From the NCBI GenBank assembly GCA_947624425.1, contig CANQKG010000003.1, forward strand, positions 1-25,713: DNA of 25,713 nt. Direction: 5' to 3'. This DNA comes from an uncultured Clostridia bacterium. GTDB taxonomy: Bacteria > Bacillota > Clostridia > Oscillospirales > Ruminococcaceae. How positions within the stretch are numbered: position 1 is the stretch's first letter; every line of letters begins with the position of its first letter. The translations under genes and the position numbers were made by a program. Under the pieces are notes generated by a model. The model saw only the letters and a list, made by a program, of their open reading frames with translations. It did no database searches and was not told where the DNA came from. Positions 1 through 7,544 of this stretch are shown in pieces.

Positions 1-190
1 CTGGGCGCGCTTCGGCAAGAGCGCCCTTTGACAAGGGAGGTTTTGACAACAGCATTTTGCTTTTGCGGTTAAAATAACAAGGAAGGCTTTTTTCAGCCTT
101 CCTTTGCTCATATTTTCGGTAAAACTCATTTGATCGCCAGTGCCTCCCTTGTCAAAGGGAGGGGGACCGCGAAGCGGTGGTGGGATTCAA
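1..190 (+). mobile_element. MITE-like palindromic repeat, copy 1 (left tip cut or degenerate)
   Basis: Non-coding repeat of about 200 bp whose two arms each contain the palindrome CCTCCCTT-gtca-AAGGGAGG. The right arm (about 140-190) ends in a small hairpin (ACCGC gaa GCGGT) and then gtgggattcaa. The left arm (about 20-50) is diverged, with gcgcccttt in place of the usual ccctccctt, and its outer tip may lie outside the window. Arms, spacer phrases (tttgatcgccagtgcc, ttttgacaa) and tip match copies at about 7716-7929 and 21804-22025. No transposase is present, so it would have to be mobilised in trans if it moves at all. Boundaries are approximate. Confidence 0.7.
79..104 (-). terminator. Hairpin in repeat copy 1, possible atp operon terminator
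   Basis: Perfect 10-bp stem (AAGGAAGGCT / AGCCTTCCTT) with a 6-nt loop, in the middle of repeat copy 1 and about 150 nt downstream of atpC. On the minus strand it is followed by a moderately T-rich tail (TTGTTATTTT). No better terminator is visible between here and the atpC stop. A related but weaker hairpin lies at the centre of copy 3. Use as the atp terminator is inference. Confidence 0.45.
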
Positions 191-251
191 AAGCACCGCA
201 TTTGGGATCGGGTGAATAAGCTCGCTATTACCACCCACTGCAAGTGCGTAC

Positions 252-662
252 CTAAATATTCTCATACTTCTTGACGCGGAGGCGGTTGATGGCGCGCGCC
301 ATTTTGACCTGTGCCGCGTGATAGTCCTGTATGCTCCGCTTCTGGAGGATCGCCTCTTTTGCCTGCTCCGCCGCACGGCGCGCCCGATTTTCGTCGATCT
401 CCTCGGGGCGCTCTACCGTATCCACCAGCAGCAGAACCTGATTATTCTCCACCTTGACGATGCCGCCCGACACCGCCGCCACCGACTCGCTGCCGTCCGG
501 CATGGTGACCTTCAGCACGCCCGGCACGATCGCGGCGATCATATTGCTGTGCATCGCCTGAATGCCGTACCGCCCCTGCGAGATCGGGATCACAAGCGAA
601 ACGCACTCACCCTCGTAAAAAATCCGCTCGGCGGCAAGCACCGACAGCTTAAAGGTGTTCAT
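252..662 (-). CDS. atpC: F1Fo ATP synthase epsilon subunit
   Basis: Epsilon subunit of the F1 central stalk, which couples rotor to catalytic head and often inhibits ATP hydrolysis. The 136-residue product has the usual N-terminal beta-sandwich (about residues 1-85, including the SQGRYGIQAMHSNMI stretch typical of the family) and a C-terminal alpha-helical hairpin (about 90-136) rich in Ala, Arg and Lys. I chose the ATG at 662 because it overlaps the atpD stop by one base (TGATG), a typical coupled start; a GTG one codon upstream is also possible. It is the last gene of the operon. Length and domain order are normal for the family. Confidence 0.95.
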   Translation of the reverse strand: MNTFKLSVLAAERIFYEGECVSLVIPISQGRYGIQAMHSNMIAAIVPGVLKVTMPDGSESVAAVSGGIVKVENNQVLLLVDTVERPEEIDENRARRAAEQAKEAILQKRSIQDYHAAQVKMARAINRLRVKKYENI

Positions 663-2065
663 CACAGCTCACCCGCTTCGAGCTTCTTTGCCTTGGCGAT
701 CACATCGTCCAGCGTGCCGACATTGTAAAACGCCGCCTCGGGGTAGCCGTCCATCTCGCCGTCGGCGATTGCCTTGAAGCCCCGCAGCGTTTCTTTCAGC
801 GGCACATAAATTCCCTTCAGACCGGTGAACTTCTCCGCCACATGAACCGGCTGAGCGAAAAACCGCTGCATTCTTCTGGCGCGGCTCACCACCAGCTTAT
901 CCTCGTCGCTCAGCTCGTCGATCCCCAGTATCGCGATGATGTCCTGCAGCTCGCTGTACTTTTGCAGCGTTTCCTGCACCCGTCTGGCGATATTGTAATG
1001 CTCCTCGCCGATCACGCTTGCCTCCAGAATACGGGAGGTGGACTCCAGCGGGTCGACCGCCGGATAGATGCCCTGCTCCGCGATCCGGCGAGAGAGCACC
1101 GTGGTGGCGTCCAAATGGGAAAAGGTGGTTGCCGGAGCAGGGTCGGTCAGATCGTCGGCAGGGACATAGACCGCCTGCACCGAAGTGACCGAGCCGCTTT
1201 TGGTGGAGGTGATCCGCTCCTGCAATGCGCCCATCTCCTCCGCCAGCGTGGGCTGATACCCCACCGCCGACGGCATTCGTCCGAGCAGAGTGGAAACCTC
1301 ACTCCCCGCCTGCACGAACCGGAAGATGTTGTCGATAAAAAGCAATACGTCCTTATTTTCCCGATCCCGGAAATACTCCGCCATGGTCAGCCCCGAAAGC
1401 GCCACCCGCATACGGACGCCGGGCGACTCGTTCATCTGCCCGAACACCAGTGCGGTTTTATCCATGACGCCGCTTTCCCGCATCTCTTTCCAGAGGTCGT
1501 TCCCCTCGCGGGAGCGCTCCCCCACGCCGGTAAAGATGGAGTAGCCGCCATGCTCCATGGCCACATTGTGGATCAGCTCCTGAATCAGCACCGTTTTGCC
1601 GACCCCCGCGCCGCCGAACAGCCCGATCTTGCCGCCCTTCGGGTAAGGCTCCAGCAGGTCGATCACCTTGATGCCGGTTTCCAGTATCTCCACCGACGGG
1701 CTTTGCTCGTCAAAAACCGGCGCACTGCGGTGGATGCTCCACCGCTCGGTGCGGTCGTCGATCGGCGCGCCGCCGTCGATCGGTTCACCCAGCACGTTGA
1801 ACATTCTGCCGAGCGTAGGCGCGCCGACCGGCACCGTGATATGCTCGCCTGCCGAAACGACCTCCATGCCGCGGGAAAGCCCTTCGCTCCCCGAAAGCAT
1901 GATGCACCGCACCACGCCCTCGCCGATATGCTGCGCGACCTCCATGACCCGCTTCTCTCCACCGACCAAGACGGTGAGCGCTTCCCTGATCTTCGGGATC
2001 CTGCCGCCGGCAAACGCCGCATCTACGACCGAGCCGGACACCTGTACGATCTCTCCTTTGGTCAC
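662..2065 (-). CDS. atpD: F1Fo ATP synthase beta subunit
   Basis: Catalytic beta subunit of F1, which makes ATP from ADP and phosphate at the cytoplasmic face. The 467-residue protein has the crown beta-barrel, the P-loop GGAGVGKT at about residues 149-156, a Walker B segment (DVLLFIDNIFRF, about 235-246), and the lever motif near residue 381 as DELSDED (DELSEED in E. coli). The start is GTG at 2065, overlapping the atpG stop by four bases (GTGA), with an AGAGGTG Shine-Dalgarno-like sequence upstream. Nothing catalytic is missing. It is translationally coupled on both sides with atpG and atpC. Confidence 0.97.
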   Translation of the reverse strand: MTKGEIVQVSGSVVDAAFAGGRIPKIREALTVLVGGEKRVMEVAQHIGEGVVRCIMLSGSEGLSRGMEVVSAGEHITVPVGAPTLGRMFNVLGEPIDGGAPIDDRTERWSIHRSAPVFDEQSPSVEILETGIKVIDLLEPYPKGGKIGLFGGAGVGKTVLIQELIHNVAMEHGGYSIFTGVGERSREGNDLWKEMRESGVMDKTALVFGQMNESPGVRMRVALSGLTMAEYFRDRENKDVLLFIDNIFRFVQAGSEVSTLLGRMPSAVGYQPTLAEEMGALQERITSTKSGSVTSVQAVYVPADDLTDPAPATTFSHLDATTVLSRRIAEQGIYPAVDPLESTSRILEASVIGEEHYNIARRVQETLQKYSELQDIIAILGIDELSDEDKLVVSRARRMQRFFAQPVHVAEKFTGLKGIYVPLKETLRGFKAIADGEMDGYPEAAFYNVGTLDDVIAKAKKLEAGEL

Positions 2066-2973
2066 ACCGACACACCTCTTTTCGCCTTTTTCCGCTTCAT
2101 GCTCCGCGCACCGGACGAGATCTCGGTGATCTCACGGGTGATCGCGCTCTGGCGGATATGATGATACTGCACCGAGAGCTTGCCGAGCAGCTCCTGTGCG
2201 TTCCGATTGGCGGAATCCATGGCATTCATTCTGGCACTCTGCTCACTGCAAAAGCTGCTGACCAGCGCGCTGTAAATAAAGCCGGTCACATAGCTCGGCA
2301 CGATCTGATCCAGCACCTCGCCGATCGACGGGTCAAACTCAAAGGGGGTGGTGACCGCCTGCTCCCGACTGTCCGGCACGATAAACTGCGCCCGATGAAA
2401 GGGCAGCAGTCTGGTGGAGCAGACCTTCTGCTCGATTGCGCCCTCCATGTCTGTGTAGATCACAAACAGCTTGGATATCTCACCCCGATCAAACAGATCC
2501 ACCAAAAGCCCCGCAATCTCCCGCGCGCGGTGAACGGTCGGATTCTGCGCGGTGTAAAGAAAGCTTTTTTCGATCGGGATATGATGCGCCGTGAAGTAAT
2601 GCCGCCCGTATTCCCCGACCACGAACAGCTTGGGGTCGTCATGCTCCCCCATCAGCCGAACCGCTTCCTTGATGACATTCTGATTATACGCGCCCGCCAG
2701 TCCCTTATCCGCCGTGACGACCAGATACCCGTAGGAGCCGGGCAGGTCATGCTCGCCGGTCACCGGATAGAAATACCGGCTTTCCACTGCCTCCGAGATG
2801 CGGAAGATCCGCTTGATCTCCCCCTGCAGGGCAGTGAAATAGGGTCGTGACTGATCCAGCTCCCGCTTTGCCTTTTGCAGCTTGGTGGAGGCGATCAGGT
2901 ACATGGCGTTTGTGATCTTACGGGTGTCCTTGACGCTCGCGATGCGGCTTTTGATTTCTTTCGTCGTTGCCAT
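2062..2973 (-). CDS. atpG: F1Fo ATP synthase gamma subunit
   Basis: Rotor shaft of F1, linking the alpha3beta3 head to the c-ring. It has 303 residues against roughly 285-290 in many bacteria. The N-terminal helix (ATTKEIKSRIASVKDTRKIT) and the C-terminal helix (ARMNAMDSANRNAQELL, then ITREITEISSGA) are the conserved coiled-coil pair. The C-terminus continues a further 15 or so basic residues (RSMKRKKAKRG). The ATG at 2973 follows the atpA stop by only four bases, so the genes are co-translated. Confidence 0.95.
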   Translation of the reverse strand: MATTKEIKSRIASVKDTRKITNAMYLIASTKLQKAKRELDQSRPYFTALQGEIKRIFRISEAVESRYFYPVTGEHDLPGSYGYLVVTADKGLAGAYNQNVIKEAVRLMGEHDDPKLFVVGEYGRHYFTAHHIPIEKSFLYTAQNPTVHRAREIAGLLVDLFDRGEISKLFVIYTDMEGAIEQKVCSTRLLPFHRAQFIVPDSREQAVTTPFEFDPSIGEVLDQIVPSYVTGFIYSALVSSFCSEQSARMNAMDSANRNAQELLGKLSVQYHHIRQSAITREITEISSGARSMKRKKAKRGVSV

Positions 2974-2977
2974 ACGC

Positions 2978-4699
2978 TCACCGCTGCTCCAGATAGTCCC
3001 GCGCGGCCGCCGCGATCTCGCTTTGATCCTCGTCCGAAAGGGTGCCGGTCGCCTCGATCCGTTCGATCAAATCGAAGTGCTGTTCGCTGAATAAGGTGAG
3101 CAGCTCTCGCATCACCCGCTTCACCTCATCGGTGGGAATCTCCTGCAGCAGATGATGGAGCACGATCACTAAAATCAGCACCTGCTCCGGCATCGAATAG
3201 GGGTGGTTCCGCTCCTGCTTGAGCACCTCCATCAGCCCCTGCCCGTAGACAAGCTGGCGGCGTGTGGTCTCGTCCAGATCGCTTGCGAACTGGGTGAACA
3301 CCTCCATTTCGCGGTACTGCGCCAGATCAAGCCGGATCGCGCCTGCCGCCTTCTTCATCGCCTTAGTCTGGGCGTCGCCGCCCACGCGGGAGACCGAAAG
3401 CCCCACGTTCACCGCCGGACGCTGTCCCGAAAAGAACAAATCGCTCTCGAGAAAAATCTGCCCGTCGGTGATCGAAATGATGTTGGTCGGAATATACGCC
3501 GAAACATCACCCGACTGCGTTTCCACAATCGGGAGCGCGGTCATGCTGCCGCCGCCCCGTTCGTCACTCAAATGCGCCGAGCGCTCCAGCAGTCTGGAAT
3601 GAAGATAGAACACGTCGCCCGGATAGGCTTCCCGTCCCGGTGAGCGTTCCAGCAAAAGGCTCAAAGAGCGATAGGCGATCGCGTGCTTCGACAGATCGTC
3701 ATAAACGATCAGCACGTCCTGTCCCCGCTCCATGAAATATTCGCCCAGCGCACAGCCCGCATAGGGCGCGATATACTGCAGCGGCGCCGAATCGCTTGCC
3801 GAAGCGTTCACCACCACGGTATACTCCATGGCGCCGTTTTGAGAAAGCGTCTGCACCAGCTGTGCCACCGAGCTTGCCTTCTGCCCGATCGCCACATAGA
3901 CGCAAACGACGTCTTTTCCCTTTTGGTTGAGGATGGTATCCACGGCAATCGCCGTTTTGCCGGTCTGCCGGTCGCCGATAATCAGCTCCCGCTGCCCCCG
4001 CCCGATCGGGAACATCGAATCGATTGCGAGAATGCCGGTCTGAAGCGGCGTATCGACCGGCTGGCGGTCGATGATGCCGGGCGCCGGATGCTCAATCGGG
4101 CGGTACTCGTCCGAAAGGATCTCCCCTTTTCCGTCGATCGGGCTGCCCAGCGCGTCCACCACACGGCCGAGAAAGCCTTCCCCCACCGCGATACCGGCGG
4201 TTCTGCCGGTGCGCAGGACAAGGCTTCCCTCGCTGATCTCCTCATCGTCCCCGAACAGGATACAGCCGATCTCATCGGGACGCAGATCCTGCGCCATCCC
4301 CCGAATGCCGGAGGAAAACAGCAAAATCTCGCCATACTCCACATTCTCCAGCCCCGATACGGTGGCGATCCCGTCCCCGACGGTCAGCACTCTGCCCTCC
4401 TCATGGGCAAGCGCTTTGGGCGTCCAGTCGGCAATGGCGTCCCGCAAAAGCGGAATGATGTCCGCTCCCTTGGCTTTCACGCCCTGCAGCGCCGCCTTTA
4501 ACTGCCGCAGCTTTCCCTCTGCCGTCCAGTCGTAGATCTCAGACCCTACCTGCAGCTTAAAGCTGCCCTCCGGCAGTTCGGCATTCTTCCAGATCAGAGT
4601 GATCTCCTCACCGTACCGCTCGGAAAGGTAGCCGATAAATTTCAGCTCCTGCGCCTTGCTCGGAGGGGTGTTGGAATATAAAACCGCCGTTTTACTCAT
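2978..4699 (-). CDS. atpA: ATP synthase alpha subunit with fused delta C-terminal domain
   Basis: Non-catalytic nucleotide-binding subunit of F1, but 573 residues long instead of about 500. From about residue 75 it is a normal alpha: helix ADIIPLLRDAIADW, beta-barrel beginning GRVLTVGDGIATV, P-loop GDRQTGKT at about 241-248 (E. coli 169-176, an offset of +72), and the arginine-finger segment SVSRVGG. Residues 1-73 are extra. The segment from KFIGYLSERYG to LKAALQG aligns over 54 positions without a gap to the C-terminal domain of E. coli delta as I recall it, including the V-G-x-x-I-x-D and G-x-L-x-x-L positions. The ATG overlaps the atpF stop by 8 nt (ATGAGTAA), leaving no room for atpH. There is no Met between residues 1 and about 136, so the extension is not simply an over-long start call; a GTG at codon 74 could give a 500-residue alpha. 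Confidence 0.95.
   Translation of the reverse strand: MSKTAVLYSNTPPSKAQELKFIGYLSERYGEEITLIWKNAELPEGSFKLQVGSEIYDWTAEGKLRQLKAALQGVKAKGADIIPLLRDAIADWTPKALAHEEGRVLTVGDGIATVSGLENVEYGEILLFSSGIRGMAQDLRPDEIGCILFGDDEEISEGSLVLRTGRTAGIAVGEGFLGRVVDALGSPIDGKGEILSDEYRPIEHPAPGIIDRQPVDTPLQTGILAIDSMFPIGRGQRELIIGDRQTGKTAIAVDTILNQKGKDVVCVYVAIGQKASSVAQLVQTLSQNGAMEYTVVVNASASDSAPLQYIAPYAGCALGEYFMERGQDVLIVYDDLSKHAIAYRSLSLLLERSPGREAYPGDVFYLHSRLLERSAHLSDERGGGSMTALPIVETQSGDVSAYIPTNIISITDGQIFLESDLFFSGQRPAVNVGLSVSRVGGDAQTKAMKKAAGAIRLDLAQYREMEVFTQFASDLDETTRRQLVYGQGLMEVLKQERNHPYSMPEQVLILVIVLHHLLQEIPTDEVKRVMRELLTLFSEQHFDLIERIEATGTLSDEDQSEIAAAARDYLEQR
4481..4699 (-). other. Delta-subunit C-terminal domain fused to alpha
   Basis: Region encoding residues 1-73 of the alpha protein. 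In canonical F1Fo the delta C-terminal domain joins the b-subunit peripheral stalk to F1, while the delta N-terminal helical bundle (about 105 residues) sits on the three alpha N-termini. Here only the C-terminal domain is present. The delta N-terminal domain is not encoded in atpF (162 residues, an ordinary b), in atpA, or between them. The domain call rests on a mental alignment to E. coli delta and needs profile confirmation. Confidence 0.8.
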
Positions 4700-5180
4700 T
4701 CACGCTTCCCCTTTTCGCCGCGTCGAGAAACTGATCGAACGCTTCGGAGGTGGTGGACTGCGCCACCAGCTTTTCCGCCGCGCTCTCCACCATGCCGGTG
4801 ATCTCGTTCTGCGCCTCATGGAGCATCTTATTCCGCTCATGCTCGATATCCCGCCGCGCGTCGCTTAATACCTTCTGCGCTTCGGCTTCGGCACGCTCCA
4901 TCCGGGCGGCGGTCGCCGCCTCGATCTCGGCGCGCGCCTTCTTCCGCTCCGCCGTGATCTCGTCCTCGGCGGCGTCGAGCTTTTGCCGGTACTCCTCTTT
5001 GAGCCGCTCCGATTCGCTTACCTTCTTTTTCGCTTCCTCGTCCATCTGACGATACTGCTCCGTCCGCTTCTCCATAAACGCCTTGACCGGCTTATAGAGC
5101 AGGAAGTACAAAATCGCAAACAGGACGACAAAATTGAGCAGGTGCAGTAAAATCTGCTGCCAGTCTATATTCAGCGGCAT
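4692..5180 (-). CDS. atpF: F1Fo ATP synthase b subunit
   Basis: Peripheral-stalk subunit of Fo. The 162-residue product has one N-terminal membrane helix (about residues 8-30, LLHLLNFVVLFAILYFLLYKP), then a long charged amphipathic helix or coiled coil rich in Glu, Lys, Arg and Ala (about 35-140). It ends with the usual EKLVAQSTTSEAFDQFLD-type tail. It is of normal length and is not fused to delta, unlike the mycobacterial b-delta protein. There is one b gene, so the stalk is presumably a b2 homodimer. The start at 5180 is preceded by GGGTGAG. Its 3' end overlaps atpA by 8 nt. Confidence 0.95.
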   Translation of the reverse strand: MPLNIDWQQILLHLLNFVVLFAILYFLLYKPVKAFMEKRTEQYRQMDEEAKKKVSESERLKEEYRQKLDAAEDEITAERKKARAEIEAATAARMERAEAEAQKVLSDARRDIEHERNKMLHEAQNEITGMVESAAEKLVAQSTTSEAFDQFLDAAKRGSVNE

Positions 5181-5199
5181 TCTATCTCACCCGCCTTTC

Positions 5200-5589
5200 T
5201 TACAGCACAAAGATAATCAAGATCGCCACGACCAGCGCATAGATGATGGCAGTCTCCACAAACACCAAGCCCAGCATCAGGGTGGTGCGTATCTTTCCTT
5301 CCGCCTCGGGCTGACGGGAAATGCCGTCCACCGATTTTGCGATCGCCATGCCCATGCCGATGGCGCCTGCCGCCGCCGCCAGTCCGACCACGATTGCCGC
5401 CGCGATCGCCTTTGCGCCCAGCGAATCGTCCGTCGCACTCTCCTCCTCGGCTACAGTCACCACCGCCGTCTCATCGGCGCTCCCGGTTTCCGCCTTGCTG
5501 TCCGAAGCCGCTAAGATCGGGATCGTAACGGCCAGCATCACGATCACCAGCATCAGGGCGGCAAAAATACCTTTCAAATTCTTTTTCAT
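5200..5589 (-). CDS. atpE: F1Fo ATP synthase c subunit with secretory-type N-terminal extension
   Basis: Proteolipid forming the rotor ring. It has 129 residues against about 70-90 usually. Residues 1-28 look like a cleavable signal peptide (MKKNLK, hydrophobic core, IPILAAS). About 28-58 form a linker rich in Asp, Glu, Ser and Thr. The standard two-helix hairpin follows: helix 1 with AGAIGMGMAIAK, polar loop SRQPEAEG, helix 2 with the carboxylate in VFVETAIIYALV. The position of the Na+-ligand Gln of Ilyobacter-type c subunits is Met here, although a hydroxyl residue (Thr) follows the Glu, so coupling-ion specificity is unclear and H+ is somewhat favoured. GGAGG lies 8 nt before the ATG. Confidence 0.95.
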   Translation of the reverse strand: MKKNLKGIFAALMLVIVMLAVTIPILAASDSKAETGSADETAVVTVAEEESATDDSLGAKAIAAAIVVGLAAAAGAIGMGMAIAKSVDGISRQPEAEGKIRTTLMLGLVFVETAIIYALVVAILIIFVL

Positions 5590-5608
5590 GACAAAATCCT
5601 CCCAAACT

Positions 5609-6412
5609 TTAGTGTTTATGCACCGGCTCGGAAACCTCGCCGTAGAATAACGATGTGAGCATGGTCAGCACATACGCCTGAATCAGCGCATGAAGCAGGG
5701 TGAACAGCACGCCGACCAAGATCGGCAGACCGTAGCTCAAATAAACGGAATAGTAGACAAGCTCTGTGACCAGTGCGCCGCTGAGCAGTGCGCCGAACAT
5801 ACGAAAGCTCATGGAAATGGGGAGCGAAAACTCCTTGAGGGTGCGTCCTACGCCTCGCAGCTTGTTCGACAAAATGCCGCCTGACAAAATCACCAGATAG
5901 GAAAGGCAGCCCAGCATGATCGCGCCGTTGATGTCGGAAAGGGGCGCGGGCAGCGAGATGGTGATACCGTCGGTCGTCACCGCCTCCAGCCCGAACAGCT
6001 CGAAAAGCGTTCCCACAAAGATGTAGGAGCCGGCGGTGAAAACATACGCGCCGAGAAACCGGTTGCGGTGCGGGCTGTTGGTTTTGGCAAGGTTATCGAA
6101 AAAGCCGACCGCCGTTTCCAGCAGCAGCTGGAATTTGCCCGGCACCATTTTGAACCGAGGAATCACAAGGATCCGCACGATCAGCGAGAAGATCAGAAAA
6201 ATGCCGGTGACCGTCATGGCGGAGATCAACCCGGGGTTGACCGGCAGCCCGAACAGACTCACCCGATTTTGTCCGTGGAGCACCGCGTCCTTCATCACCT
6301 CGCGGATCGTCTCGCTTTTGTCGGCAGTCCCGCTGATCAGCGTTCCGACAAACAGAGCGACCGCAAGAACCGCGAAGATCACGATGGCAGCGGTTCGTTT
6401 CTTTTTATTCAT
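5609..6412 (-). CDS. atpB: F1Fo ATP synthase a subunit
   Basis: Membrane stator subunit carrying the ion half-channels. The product is 267 residues with an N-terminal hydrophobic segment (about 8-24) and about five further membrane helices. The essential stator arginine is in SMSFRMFGALLSG (R-x-F-G signature), and the C-terminal helix is LLHALIQAYVLTMLTSLFYGE. I chose the ATG at 6412 because GGGAGG sits 5 nt upstream; an in-frame ATG at 6439 would add nine residues but has no ribosome site. It is the first gene of the atp operon, and no atpI or atpZ homologue precedes it. Confidence 0.93.
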   Translation of the reverse strand: MNKKKRTAAIVIFAVLAVALFVGTLISGTADKSETIREVMKDAVLHGQNRVSLFGLPVNPGLISAMTVTGIFLIFSLIVRILVIPRFKMVPGKFQLLLETAVGFFDNLAKTNSPHRNRFLGAYVFTAGSYIFVGTLFELFGLEAVTTDGITISLPAPLSDINGAIMLGCLSYLVILSGGILSNKLRGVGRTLKEFSLPISMSFRMFGALLSGALVTELVYYSVYLSYGLPILVGVLFTLLHALIQAYVLTMLTSLFYGEVSEPVHKH

Positions 6413-6433
6413 AACAGCCTCCCGTCCCAAGGC

Positions 6434-6492
6434 AAACAAAAAGGCACATACGAAAGTATGTGCCGGAGCATCGCAGGGAATCGCATACTCTC
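6434..6492 (-). promoter_or_regulatory. Putative terminator/antiterminator attenuator in the atp leader
   Basis: Lies between the atp promoter and atpB. On the minus strand, GGCACATAC and GTATGTGCC (6464-6456 and 6451-6443) form a perfect 9-bp stem with a 4-nt loop, followed at once by TTTTTGTTT and then the atpB ribosome site at 6423-6418. This is an intrinsic-terminator shape. Upstream, GAGAGTATG (6492-6484) can pair over 9 positions (one G-U) with CATACTTTC (6460-6452), which is the inner half of the terminator 5' arm plus the loop, so the two structures are mutually exclusive. A third hairpin (CCGGCG ctt CGCCGG) is nearer the transcript start. I recognise no known riboswitch or protein-binding leader. 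Confidence 0.55.
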
Positions 6493-6558
6493 AAATCTGT
6501 ACCGCGATCAGACCGGCGAAGCGCCGGCCGCCGTAGATTGCCTTATTCGATCCTTATT

Positions 6559-6587
6559 ATTATACTATTCCGCGCCGGAAAATGCAA
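6559..6587 (-). promoter_or_regulatory. Sigma-A-type promoter for the atp operon
   Basis: -10 TATAAT (6564-6559) and -35 TTGCAT (6587-6582) on the minus strand, 17 bp apart. The expected start near 6552 gives a leader of about 140 nt before atpB. Confidence 0.75.
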
Positions 6588-6653
6588 ACGATTTTCCGAC
6601 AAAATTTCTCCTTTCCCGCGCCGAATATTTGGGAAAGATAAACGGGTACGGCA

Positions 6654-7514
6654 CTAACCGCGGTAGTCGGCTGCCATTTTGTAAAATCCCTCGGCGGTCG
6701 TTTCAAACACGATCCCGTTTGAGCGCAGCAGCGAAGTGTCCATCGCAAGGCTTGTCCCTGTTTCCTCGTCGGGCAGGATCAGCCGTTTTGCCCGCTCCGA
6801 CAGACCGAGCGCCTCCATGCACGCCAGCGCGGTTTGATAGAGGTCAAAATCATTTTCGCTCCCGAAATTGTAGACGCCGCCCGGCAGTGCGAGCGCTTTT
6901 TCCATCTGCTGAGCCACCGAGCGAAGGTAGGTGATCCCCCGAAAAACACGGGTCGAGAACCGGCGCGGCGTATCCTTTGCCGCCGCAGAAAAAAGCTGGA
7001 GCGGGAAGCCGAAATTGGAATGACCGCGATAGACCGGCAGATCGTACATCCATGTAAGCCGGAGCGACACCGCATCGGGACACGCCGCCGCGACCCTCTG
7101 CTCCCCCTCGAGCTTATGCCGCCCGTAGGTGTTGACCGGCGAAAGCGGCTCGTCCTCCCGGTGTGCGCGCACCTCCGGCGCACCGTTATAGACCTGATCC
7201 GAGCTGCAGCAGATCAGCTTGCAGCCAAACCGCGCCGAAAGCTCCGCCATGATCTCGGGCAGGCGGACGTTGGCAAGAAAGGACGCGGCAGGATCCCGTT
7301 CGGCCTCCCCCATGTCCGAGATCGCCGCCGTGTGGATCACCGCATCGGGCCGTATCTCCTCAAACCGGCGTACCAATGCGTCATACCGCGCGCCCGAAAG
7401 CTCGCCGCGCAGCATCTCCGAGCCGATCGGAAAAACGCTGTGTCCGCTCGTCTGCAGCTGGCTATACACTCTGGCGCCCACAAATCCACGCGCACCGGTC
7501 AATAGGATCTTCAT
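6654..7514 (-). CDS. RmlD-like sugar nucleotide reductase (extended SDR)
   Basis: 286-residue NAD(P)-binding protein resembling dTDP-4-dehydrorhamnose reductase. It begins with the Rossmann motif TGARGFVG. It contains SSDQVYNG (the conserved S/T-D-x-V-F/Y-x-G of RmlD) and the catalytic YGRHK (Y-x-x-x-K). The substrate is uncertain: no rmlA, rmlB or rmlC is adjacent, so a dTDP-rhamnose role is inference from family. The ATG at 7514 is supported by GGGAGG 7 nt upstream and a promoter immediately before it. The same frame stays open upstream to 7904 through repeat DNA, which is not coding. It appears monocistronic. Confidence 0.85.
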   Translation of the reverse strand: MKILLTGARGFVGARVYSQLQTSGHSVFPIGSEMLRGELSGARYDALVRRFEEIRPDAVIHTAAISDMGEAERDPAASFLANVRLPEIMAELSARFGCKLICCSSDQVYNGAPEVRAHREDEPLSPVNTYGRHKLEGEQRVAAACPDAVSLRLTWMYDLPVYRGHSNFGFPLQLFSAAAKDTPRRFSTRVFRGITYLRSVAQQMEKALALPGGVYNFGSENDFDLYQTALACMEALGLSERAKRLILPDEETGTSLAMDTSLLRSNGIVFETTAEGFYKMAADYRG

Positions 7515-7544
7515 GCCGTTTCCTCCCGATGAGATGTTTTCCTT

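Noticed and set aside
842..2161. Long plus-strand open frame (439 codons) antisense to atpD
   Set aside because: Shadow of a highly conserved GC-rich gene; its product has no recognisable motif and there is no ribosome site. The same applies to the antisense frames over atpA, lysS, the dehydratase, the ChW gene and the CNNM/CorC gene.
6413..6439. Earlier ATG (6439) for atpB
   Set aside because: It would bury the ribosome site GGGAGG inside the gene and start in the T-tract side of the leader hairpin; ATG 6412 fits better.
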